A DNA stretch of 50,592 bases from an uncultured Eubacteriales bacterium (GTDB lineage: Bacteria; Bacillota; Clostridia; Oscillospirales; Acutalibacteraceae), in the NCBI GenBank assembly GCA_934486455.1, contig CAKSPR010000007.1, positions 1 through 50,592 of the forward strand, in the 5' to 3' direction. The translations under genes were made by a program, and so were the position numbers. The notes beneath the pieces are model-generated. The model was not told the origin of the DNA and did not search any database. It worked only from the letters and a program-made list of their open reading frames with translations. The stretch's first letter is position 1. Every line of letters begins with the position of its first letter. Positions 8,556 through 15,328 of the stretch are shown in pieces.

Positions 8556-9335
8556 TTATTTGATAAGATTAAAAACAAATATCGCGGCGCCGAGAACCAC
8601 AAGCACCGCCCCAGTGGCACGGTTAAGGGTCTCGGGCTTTGCCTTGTTGGCAAAGACGGCGGCCACACGGGCAAATATCAATGTAAATACCACACATAAA
8701 ATCAAGGTGGTTAAATCGGGCAGGCTGCCGAAGGAAAAATGGGAAACCGCACCGGTGAGGGCTGTAAATGTCATTATAAAGACGCTTGTTCCCACAGCCG
8801 TTTTAAGTTCATATCCCAACACCGATGTGAGAATAAGCAGCATCATCATACCGCCGCCGGCGCCCACAAATCCGCAAATAAATCCCACAAGGCTTCCCGC
8901 AAGTATCGAACCGACTATCCGCCGCTTTTTGCTCACCGCCTCCATCTGCTCCTTGGTGGTCATAACAGGCTTTATTATAAACTTTACTCCCAAAAGAAAT
9001 GTCATAAAAACCGAGAAATTTCCCATGGTTGCCGAGGGGACGATGCTTGAAACAAAGCTTCCCGCCACCGTAAACACAAGCACGGCGGCCATCATTATGA
9101 GACCGTTTTTTATGTCAAGGTTTTTGTTTTTCTTATAAGTCACGGCCGAAACGGCACTTGCAAGAACTTCCGACGCAAGAGCTATTCCCACCGCCATATA
9201 CGGCTCTGTTCCGAGAAAGGTTATAAGCATGGGACTTATGACGGCGGCGGCGCTCATTCCCGCAAAGCCCGTACCGAGACCCGCTCCCATTCCGGCAAAA
9301 AATGTGACTAAAATTTTTATAAAGATACTGTTCAA
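8556..9335 (-). CDS. TauE/SafE-family sulfite/organosulfonate exporter-like permease
   Basis: About 259 residues, eight predicted membrane segments arranged as two similar halves. Each half opens with a glycine-rich helix: GMGAGLGTGFAGMSAAAVIS near the start and LVGFICGFVGAGGGMMMLLI midway. That is the TauE/SafE (DUF81) fold, whose members move sulfite, sulfoacetate and related small anions; the substrate here is unknown. Start choice: the ribosome site AAAGGA (9350-9345) directly abuts ATG 9344, leaving no spacer, but lies nine bases from an in-frame TTG at 9335, which I prefer. The gene stands alone and is convergent with plsY. Confidence 0.85.
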   Translation of the reverse strand: MNSIFIKILVTFFAGMGAGLGTGFAGMSAAAVISPMLITFLGTEPYMAVGIALASEVLASAVSAVTYKKNKNLDIKNGLIMMAAVLVFTVAGSFVSSIVPSATMGNFSVFMTFLLGVKFIIKPVMTTKEQMEAVSKKRRIVGSILAGSLVGFICGFVGAGGGMMMLLILTSVLGYELKTAVGTSVFIMTFTALTGAVSHFSFGSLPDLTTLILCVVFTLIFARVAAVFANKAKPETLNRATGAVLVVLGAAIFVFNLIK

Positions 9336-9456
9336 AAAAACCATTCCTTTGACCGTATTTTAGCACACCTTCTTCTGCTTTTCAACGCTGTATAACAGAT
9401 TTTTTGTCGGTCGAAACACTGTTTTATTTTTACAAACGCCTGTGGGGAGGGATCTT

Positions 9457-9888
9457 ATGCAAACAATTGACGGGGCCTTAAACCGCCTTGAAAAATCGAA
9501 ATTCCGCAGCTCCTTTTTTCTCGACGACAAGGACAGGCGGTATGTCGAGCAAAAGGGGCGCGATACCATACGCCGCCATGCCGAGGATTTTATAAGGGAA
9601 CGGCTTGCTCCCGCCTTCCCGAAAAACGACGGAAGTCAGACCCCCACAAAGGGTCATCCGATATTTAAGGCTCAGCATGCCTGCGGTTGCTGCTGTCGAA
9701 GCTGCCTTGAAAAATGGTATAAGGTTAAAAAAGGGAAAGAGCTTACCGCCCTTCAGCAAAAGAAGATTGTCAATCTGCTTATGGCGTGGATAGAGAGACA
9801 GATGAGCATGCAGCATACATCAGGCGCGGCAAAAGGACAGTCCGACAGCTTGTCCGCGGACGCTTCCCCGGGCGTGGGCCGACCGTAA
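9457..9888 (+). CDS. DUF4186 family protein
   Basis: 143-residue protein. Residues ~10-110 match the DUF4186 family closely: KFRSSFFLDDKDRRYVEQKG, IRRHAEDFIRERLAP, GHPIFKAQHACGCCCRSCLE and WYKVKKGKELTALQQ. The conserved cysteine/histidine cluster suggests metal binding, but no function is known. ATG at 9457 lies six bases after GGGGAGG; a GTG at 9442 is upstream of that site. The family normally ends soon after the WIE helix. Here an additional ~30-residue serine/alanine/glycine-rich tail follows, encoded by notably GC-rich DNA, possibly the result of a lost stop codon. It stands alone between oppositely and identically oriented neighbours. Confidence 0.85.
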   Translation: MQTIDGALNRLEKSKFRSSFFLDDKDRRYVEQKGRDTIRRHAEDFIRERLAPAFPKNDGSQTPTKGHPIFKAQHACGCCCRSCLEKWYKVKKGKELTALQQKKIVNLLMAWIERQMSMQHTSGAAKGQSDSLSADASPGVGRP

Positions 9889-10041
9889 AAACCCGCCGGG
9901 CTGCTCGGCTGCACAAGGCTTCCGGTCCGTCGGGGTGCAAAAATGCGGCGGTCGTCGTAAGTCCCGTCGGGGTCGATATGGTTTTCGGCGGAAATACACT
10001 CGAAAAACGGCGTGCGAGGGCGCATTAACCAATATATTTTC

Positions 10042-10070
10042 TTGACATAAAAAAATATTGGTGATATAAT
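10042..10070 (+). promoter_or_regulatory. Consensus sigma-A promoter of degV operon
   Basis: TTGACA (10042-10047), 17-base spacer, TATAAT (10065-10070); 29 bases before the degV start, so a very short leader. Confidence 0.9.
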
Positions 10071-10099
10071 TAGAAAGATTTATATACGGGAGGCGGAAT

Positions 10100-10960
10100 A
10101 TGTCTAAACCTATAAAAATAACCACCGACAGCACGGCGGATCTTTCACCCGAGCTTATCGAAAAATACAACATTTCCATTACCCCTCTTCACATTGAAAT
10201 GGACGGAAAAAGCTATTCCGACGGGGTGGACGCAACACCCGAGGATCTTTTCTCATACTATGAAAGAACCGGCAAGCTTGCAAAATCCAGTGCCGTCGCC
10301 ATGGGAGAGTATCTTGACTTTTTCAAAAAGCTGACCGAAGAGGGCTATGATGTTATACATGTCAACATCGGAAGTTTTCTTTCAAGCTCATATCAAAACG
10401 CCTGCCTCGCCGCCGAGGAAATGGACGGAGTTTATGTTATAAATTCCAAGAATCTTTCTTCGGGAACGGGACACATTGCCCTGCTTGCCGCCGAGCTTGC
10501 GGCCAAAGGCCTTTCGGCAAAAGAGATCGCGGAGCAGTGTGAGGAGGCCGTTGAACGGCTTGATGTTTCCTTTATAATCGAAACTCTCGATTATCTCCAC
10601 GCCGGCGGAAGATGCTCGGGCGTCGCCAAATTCGGCGCAAACCTGTTAAAGCTCCGTCCCAGCATTATCGTGGAGAACAATCAAATGGTCGTGGGCAAAA
10701 AATACCGCGGAAAAATTCTCGACTGTTATCTTCAATACATAAGAGAACAGATAGGCGACCCCTCGGATGTAGTTCTCGACCGAATCTTCTTCACCCATTC
10801 GAGAATGAACCCCGAGCATGTGAAGATATGCCTTGAGGAAATAAAAAAGATTGCCCCCTTTAAAGAGGTCATCGAAACCAACGCCGGTTGCGTTATTTCC
10901 TGCCACTGCGGACCGGGCTGCTGCGGTGTGCTCTTCTTCAGAACCCACAAAAAACAATAA
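10100..10960 (+). CDS. DegV family fatty-acid-binding protein
   Basis: 286-residue DegV/FakB-type protein. FakB proteins bind a fatty acid and present it to the kinase FakA for phosphorylation, allowing use of exogenous fatty acids; whether this one works with FakA is inferred. Family motifs: KITTDSTADLS at residues 6-16, SSAVAMGEYLDFF, INIGS-like HVNIGSFLSSSYQNA, the SGTGHIA loop and ETLDYLHAGGRCSGV. A cysteine-rich end (CHCGPGCCGVLFF) occupies the place of the usual HxGPGxxG segment. ATG at 10100 follows GGGAGGCGG. A lipoprotein gene starts 24 bases downstream and is probably in the same operon. Confidence 0.92.
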   Translation: MSKPIKITTDSTADLSPELIEKYNISITPLHIEMDGKSYSDGVDATPEDLFSYYERTGKLAKSSAVAMGEYLDFFKKLTEEGYDVIHVNIGSFLSSSYQNACLAAEEMDGVYVINSKNLSSGTGHIALLAAELAAKGLSAKEIAEQCEEAVERLDVSFIIETLDYLHAGGRCSGVAKFGANLLKLRPSIIVENNQMVVGKKYRGKILDCYLQYIREQIGDPSDVVLDRIFFTHSRMNPEHVKICLEEIKKIAPFKEVIETNAGCVISCHCGPGCCGVLFFRTHKKQ

Positions 10961-10984
10961 ACAATTTTTCGGAGGAAAATAAAA

Positions 10985-12160
10985 ATGAAAGCATTAAAAA
11001 CAATTTCGGCCGTTCTGCTTTCGGTCGCGGTCATTCTTTCCTTTGCCGCCTGCCACAAAAAGGGCGAAACGGTTATGACCGTGGGTGAAACAAAAATCGA
11101 TTCCGGCCTTTATCTCGCCTTCCAGTACAATGCATACAACCAGTTTATATCCGATGTCGGATCCGACCCCAACAACAGCATTCCCAGCAGCGTCAGCTAT
11201 TCCTACTTCAACGATTTCAGCCACCCCGAGGACGGAACTCCACGTCTTGAATGGATCGAACAGAAAACGAAAGAGCTTTGCAAGGAATACGGAGCCGTTA
11301 TGGAGCTTTGCAAGCAGAACAACATCACCCTTTCTGTCACCGAGGAGGACACCGCTTCTCAGTATGCCACCGCATATTGGGAAAACCAGGGCGTAAAAAT
11401 TCTTTACGAACAGAGCGGCGTAAGCTTTAACACCTACAAGGAAACCATGAGGTACAATTTCCTTTATTCCAAGCTTTTTGAATTCTATTACGGCAAGGCC
11501 AACGAAGCCGTTCCCGGAAGCGGAAGCAAGGCCGTTACCGATGAAGAAGTGGCCGCCGCAATCAACGATTATGCCGTACTTGCCGACCACATCGACAACA
11601 AGCTTTCGGCCACATATGACGAGAGCGGAAACTCCACCGCCGTCACCGACGAGCAGAGAGAGGCCGCCAAGGCCAAGCTCCAAGCATATGCCGACCGCAT
11701 AAACAGCGGCACCTCCTTTGAAACCATCAAGGCCGAATATGCCGCCGAGACCGGTGCAACCGACGAGGATTCCTCGACCGCCGTCCCCTCCTCCGACAAC
11801 TATACCTCTATCTACACCGCCACCGCCAAGGCATACACCAAAAACGACAGCGATCTTACCAACTACAATCTCTTTAAGGGATTTAAGTCGACCGACGGGT
11901 TTGAATACGGCAAGGCAATTGTCGTTGAGGGCGAAACCGACGATTTCAAGCTTGTTATACTCTACGACCTGTCTAAGGATCAGTATTACTGTGAAAAATA
12001 TCACGACGCCGTTATCAGCGACCTTAAAGAGGACGAATTCAAGGAGCTTCTTTCTTCCAAGGCCGACGAACTCGTTGTTGACGAGAATTCTTCCCTTGTT
12101 AAATTCTACGGTCCCGACAAAATCGACTTCGACAAGGCAAGACAAAACGCCGCTTCTTAA
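10985..12160 (+). CDS. Lipoprotein with degenerate SurA/PrsA-like foldase architecture
   Basis: 391 residues. An N-terminal signal ends in a lipobox (SFAAC) with lipidated C23, so the protein should sit on the outer face of the membrane. Residues ~30-180 resemble the helical chaperone part of SurA/PrsA foldases: ETVMTVGETKIDSGLYLAF is a typical opening. Residues ~195-330 occupy the parvulin position (ADHIDNK, then EAAKAKLQAYADRINSGTSF), but the expected active-site pattern is poorly kept, so isomerase activity is doubtful. A charged C-terminal helix follows. It lies 24 bases after degV. Alternative: a general extracytoplasmic lipoprotein chaperone without catalysis. Confidence 0.72.
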   Translation: MKALKTISAVLLSVAVILSFAACHKKGETVMTVGETKIDSGLYLAFQYNAYNQFISDVGSDPNNSIPSSVSYSYFNDFSHPEDGTPRLEWIEQKTKELCKEYGAVMELCKQNNITLSVTEEDTASQYATAYWENQGVKILYEQSGVSFNTYKETMRYNFLYSKLFEFYYGKANEAVPGSGSKAVTDEEVAAAINDYAVLADHIDNKLSATYDESGNSTAVTDEQREAAKAKLQAYADRINSGTSFETIKAEYAAETGATDEDSSTAVPSSDNYTSIYTATAKAYTKNDSDLTNYNLFKGFKSTDGFEYGKAIVVEGETDDFKLVILYDLSKDQYYCEKYHDAVISDLKEDEFKELLSSKADELVVDENSSLVKFYGPDKIDFDKARQNAAS

Positions 12161-12168
12161 AAAAACTC

Positions 12169-12197
12169 TTTACAAAACGGGTTATTTGTGTTATATT
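12169..12197 (+). promoter_or_regulatory. rpsO promoter
   Basis: TTTACA (12169-12174), 17-base spacer, TATATT (12192-12197). Expected transcription start is near 12204, giving a ~97-base structured leader before rpsO. Confidence 0.75.
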
Positions 12198-12203
12198 AGC
12201 TAA

Positions 12204-12300
12204 AGTGCCTTGAAAAGGGCTCTAAAATACCCTTTCTTAGCTGCGGGGATCACCGTCCCGCCGCTCAGATTCGGGACAAATTTTATTTGAGGTGAAAGAA
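12204..12300 (+). promoter_or_regulatory. rpsO 5' leader with alternative hairpins (possible S15 autoregulatory site)
   Basis: A first hairpin pairs AAAGGG (12214-12219) with CCCTTT (12230-12235). Downstream, CCCG at 12257-12260 can pair either upstream, GCGGG 12243-12247 with CCCGC 12257-12261, or downstream, GTCCCG 12255-12260 with CGGGAC 12272-12277. The downstream form ends 10 bases before the ribosome site. Ribosomal protein S15 represses its own translation through leader RNAs in several bacteria; that this leader does so is inference. Confidence 0.5.
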
Positions 12301-12564
12301 ATGACAAACGAACAGAAAACAGCTATCATCAAAGAGTATGCCACCCACGAAGGCGACACCGGTTCTCCCGAAGTGCAGATCGCCGTTCTGACCAACCGCA
12401 TCAACGAGCTCAACGAGCATCTGAAAATCCACAAGAAGGATCATCATTCCCGCCGCGGACTGCTCAAAATGGTCGGTCATCGCCGCAATCTTTTGGCATA
12501 CCTCCAGAAGAAGGACATCGAAAGATATCGTTCTATCATTGCAAGACTCGGTATCCGTAAGTAA
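12301..12564 (+). CDS. rpsO: 30S ribosomal protein S15
   Basis: 87-residue primary 16S-binding protein that bridges to the large subunit. The family core is intact: TGSPEVQIAVLTNRINEL, HLKIHKKDHHSRRGL and VGHRRNLLAYLQKKD. ATG at 12301 follows TGAGGTGA with correct spacing; the GTG inside that site (12292) is not the start. The leader has mutually exclusive hairpins, and a strong terminator follows at 12577-12605. rpsO-pnp order is conserved across bacteria. Confidence 0.98.
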   Translation: MTNEQKTAIIKEYATHEGDTGSPEVQIAVLTNRINELNEHLKIHKKDHHSRRGLLKMVGHRRNLLAYLQKKDIERYRSIIARLGIRK

Positions 12565-12576
12565 TAGCTTAAAATT

Positions 12577-12605
12577 CGGGCGGACTTTAATTTGTCCGCC
12601 CGTTT
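12577..12605 (+). terminator. rpsO intrinsic terminator
   Basis: CGGGCGGAC (12577-12585) pairs with GTCCGCCCG (12594-12602), followed by TTTT. Partial read-through would feed pnp. Confidence 0.9.
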
Positions 12606-12658
12606 TCACCTGTTAAAAAACCTTTTTGGTTTTAACTCCGTGGGATTCCGCGTTGTTT

Positions 12659-12719
12659 TTTAGCAGTGAACAGATTGCCCGAAGCCCTTCGCCGAACGGA
12701 CAATGTGTTTATTGCTAAA
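12659..12719 (+). promoter_or_regulatory. Long rpsO-pnp intergenic hairpin
   Basis: Arms 12659-12681 and 12697-12719 pair over 21 of 23 positions (TTTAGCA with TGCTAAA at the base; two mismatches and two G-U pairs inside), with a 15-base loop. It lies 43 bases before the pnp start. In E. coli, a comparable rpsO-pnp hairpin is cut by RNase III and PNPase then represses its own translation; that role here is inferred. Confidence 0.6.
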
Positions 12720-12761
12720 GCGGCAAGGATTCCTCGGAAATATAATTTGGAGGAAAATAAA

Positions 12762-14948
12762 ATGTTTGAAAATGCAAAAACCTTTTCAACGGAATTTGCC
12801 GGCCGTCCCTTGACAGTCGAAACCGGCAAGCTTGCCCAGCTGGCCTCGGGTGAGTGCATGATCCGCTACGGCGAGACCGCCGTACACTGTGTGGCCACCA
12901 TTTCTGACAAGCCCAGAGAGGGCGTGGACTTCTTCCCTCTTTCGGTTGACTATGAAGAGAAGCTTTACGCCGTTGGCAGAATTCCCGGCTCCTTCCTGCG
13001 CCGCGAGGGTCGCCCCACCGAGAAGGCCATTCTGTCTTCCCGTGTTATCGACCGCCCCATGCGTCCCCTCTTCCCCAAGGACATGAGAAATGATGTTTCG
13101 ATAGTCACAACCGTTATGTCGGTCGATCCCGATTGTCCCCCCGAGACTATTGCCATGATCGGCGCGTCCATTGCCGTTACAATTTCCAAAATCCCCTTTA
13201 ACGGCCCTATCAGCGGAGTCAGCGTAGGAATGATCGACGGACAGTTTGTCATCAATCCCACCTCCGAGCAGCAGAAAAAATCCCGCATGGCCGTTACCGT
13301 CGCCTCCACCGACAAGAAGGTGGCAATGATTGAGGCCGGTGCCGACCGGGTTACCGATGAAGAGATGTTCGACGCCATTATGTTCGGCCACAAGGCCAAC
13401 CAGCAGATCATTGAATTCATCAAGAAAATCAGAGAAGAAGTGGGCGTCCCCAAGATGGAATTCCCCTCCAACGATCCTTCCCACGAAATGTATGAGGATG
13501 TTGAAGCCATCGCCATCGACAAGGTACGCGTAGCTCTCGACACCGACGACAAGCGCGTCCGCGACGAGGCTCTGCTGCCCATCTACGCCGAGGTTCACGA
13601 AAAGCTGGACGAAAAATATCCCGAAGAGATCGAAAAGCTTGACGAGTGCCTCTATAAATTGCAAAAATTTGTTGTCCGTCGCTGGCTTCTTGACGACGGC
13701 AAGCGCGTTGACGGCCGCGGAATCGACGAAATGCGTCCTCTGGCCGCCGAAGTGGGACTTCTTCCCCGTGTTCACGGCACAGGCCTTTTCACCAGAGGCC
13801 AGACCCAGGTTCTGACCACCGTCACCCTCGGTCAGATCAGAGACGCCCAGATCCTCGACGGACTTGACGACGAGGAAAACAAGCGTTACATGCATCAATA
13901 CAATTTCCCCTCCTATTCGGTAGGAGAGACCCGTCCCAGCCGCGGTCCCGGCCGTCGCGAGATCGGTCACGGCGCCCTTGCCGAGCGCGCTCTCGTTCCG
14001 GTAATCCCCGACGAGAAGGAGTTCCCCTATACCCTTCGCCTTGTTTCTGAGGTTCTGTCGTCAAACGGCTCCACCTCTCAGGCCTCCATCTGCGGCTCGA
14101 CCCTTGCTCTTATGGATGCCGGCGTACCCATTAAGGCTCCCGTTGCGGGAATCTCCTGCGGTCTTATAACCGAGGGCGACCGTTTCATGACCATGGTCGA
14201 CATTCAGGGACTTGAGGACTTCTTCGGCGACATGGACTTTAAGGTTGCCGGAACCAAGGACGGCATCACCGCCATTCAGATGGATCTTAAAATCGACGGT
14301 CTTACCCCCGAGATCATCAAGGAGGCCCTTGCCAAGACCCATAAGGCCCGCAACTACATCCTCGACGAGGTTATGCTCAAAGCCATTCCCGCCCCCCGCG
14401 AGGAGCTTTCCAAATATGCTCCCAAGATGCTTTCCACCAAGATCGATGTGGACAAGATCCGCGAGGTTATCGGCTCGGGCGGAAAGGTCATCCAGAAGAT
14501 CTGTGCCGACTGCAATGTTAACATCGACATCGAAGAGGACGGAATGGTATACATTCAGGCAATCGATATTAACGATTGCAAGCGCGCTCTCCAGATCGTT
14601 GAGACCATTGCCAAAGATCCCGAAATCGGTGCAATCTACAAGGGCAAGGTCACAAGGATCATGTCCTTCGGCGCATTTGTTGAGATCGCTCCCGGTAAGG
14701 AAGGTCTTGTACACATCAGCCATCTTGATGTAAAGCGCGTTGACTCGGTTGAATCGGTCGTTCAGGTAGGCGACGAGGTCATCGTTCAGGTTCTTGAAAT
14801 AGATGATCAGGGCAGAATCAACCTTTCGAGAAGAAATGCGCTCATCGAAATTGAAGGTGCCGTTCCCGAAAACGAGGTCAGCGACACCCGCCGTCCTCCC
14901 CGCCGCCGCGACCACGGCGAGCGTAACGGCGACCGCAGAAGAAGATAA
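12762..14948 (+). CDS. pnp: Polyribonucleotide nucleotidyltransferase (PNPase)
   Basis: 728-residue phosphorolytic 3'-to-5' exoribonuclease. Domains in order: first RNase PH-like core (residues ~1-230, with YEEKLYAVGRIPGSFLRREG), helical linker, second and catalytic RNase PH-like core (~300-545, with FPSYSVGETRPSRGPGRREI and the SNGSTSQASICG phosphate site), KH domain (IREVIGSGGKVIQKI) and S1 domain (GKVTRIMSFGAFVEI, GKEGLVHISHL). A basic arginine-rich tail ends the protein. ATG at 12762 lies eight bases after TTGGAGG; upstream in-frame starts lack a ribosome site. The long intergenic hairpin upstream suggests leader-mediated autoregulation. Confidence 0.97.
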   Translation: MFENAKTFSTEFAGRPLTVETGKLAQLASGECMIRYGETAVHCVATISDKPREGVDFFPLSVDYEEKLYAVGRIPGSFLRREGRPTEKAILSSRVIDRPMRPLFPKDMRNDVSIVTTVMSVDPDCPPETIAMIGASIAVTISKIPFNGPISGVSVGMIDGQFVINPTSEQQKKSRMAVTVASTDKKVAMIEAGADRVTDEEMFDAIMFGHKANQQIIEFIKKIREEVGVPKMEFPSNDPSHEMYEDVEAIAIDKVRVALDTDDKRVRDEALLPIYAEVHEKLDEKYPEEIEKLDECLYKLQKFVVRRWLLDDGKRVDGRGIDEMRPLAAEVGLLPRVHGTGLFTRGQTQVLTTVTLGQIRDAQILDGLDDEENKRYMHQYNFPSYSVGETRPSRGPGRREIGHGALAERALVPVIPDEKEFPYTLRLVSEVLSSNGSTSQASICGSTLALMDAGVPIKAPVAGISCGLITEGDRFMTMVDIQGLEDFFGDMDFKVAGTKDGITAIQMDLKIDGLTPEIIKEALAKTHKARNYILDEVMLKAIPAPREELSKYAPKMLSTKIDVDKIREVIGSGGKVIQKICADCNVNIDIEEDGMVYIQAIDINDCKRALQIVETIAKDPEIGAIYKGKVTRIMSFGAFVEIAPGKEGLVHISHLDVKRVDSVESVVQVGDEVIVQVLEIDDQGRINLSRRNALIEIEGAVPENEVSDTRRPPRRRDHGERNGDRRRR

Positions 14949-14990
14949 TCGTTCGCCGCGCAAATCTTCGGTTTAAACTGTTTAAAACTC

Positions 14991-15020
14991 GGACACTCCT
15001 AAGGGAGTGTCCGTTTTTTG
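14991..15020 (+). terminator. pnp intrinsic terminator
   Basis: CGGACACTCC (14991-15000) and GGAGTGTCCG (15005-15014) around a short loop, followed by TTTTTT. Confidence 0.92.
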
Positions 15021-15270
15021 TTTTCCCACAGCGCCCGCCGAATAAAGCGCTTGACCGTGTTTATCTTATTTTGCCTGATATTAAATATTCCCCTTTAGCC
15101 CCCCGAGCAGGAGCAATGCCGCACAGCGTCGGTTATACCCCTGAGCATCACAAAAGGCCGATACGCAAGGTAATTCCGCTGCGCCCCAAAAACACGGCTG
15201 TTGTCGGGCGAAGTTTGCAACAATGCGCCCGTTCCAATGCGGCGGGCGATTTATTTTTTCCAAAGGCGCA
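15021..15270. other. Intergenic region without recognisable features
   Basis: About 250 bases between two facing terminators. I see no gene, promoter or structured RNA here; short frames on either strand lack ribosome sites. Confidence 0.6.
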
Positions 15271-15303
15271 AAAAGGCTCCCCTCTTAACGAGGAGAGCCT
15301 TTT
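15271..15303 (-). terminator. Terminator of the GxGYxYP gene
   Basis: Minus strand: AAAGGCTCTCCTC pairs with GAGGGGAGCCTTT (one G-U) around GTTAA, followed by a T run. Confidence 0.85.
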
Positions 15304-15328
15304 ATTAAGCTTTTATGCTACTGTTCAA

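Noticed and set aside
10994..12145. 383-codon open frame on the minus strand
   Set aside because: Antisense to the lipoprotein that has a clear lipobox and operon context; glycine/valine-rich shadow.
12198..12242. AGCTAA/TTAGCT pairing at the rpsO leader
   Set aside because: The left arm overlaps the -10 box and lies before the expected transcription start, so it would not be in the RNA.
12786..13970. 394-codon open frame on the minus strand
   Set aside because: Antisense to pnp, no ribosome site or known motif.
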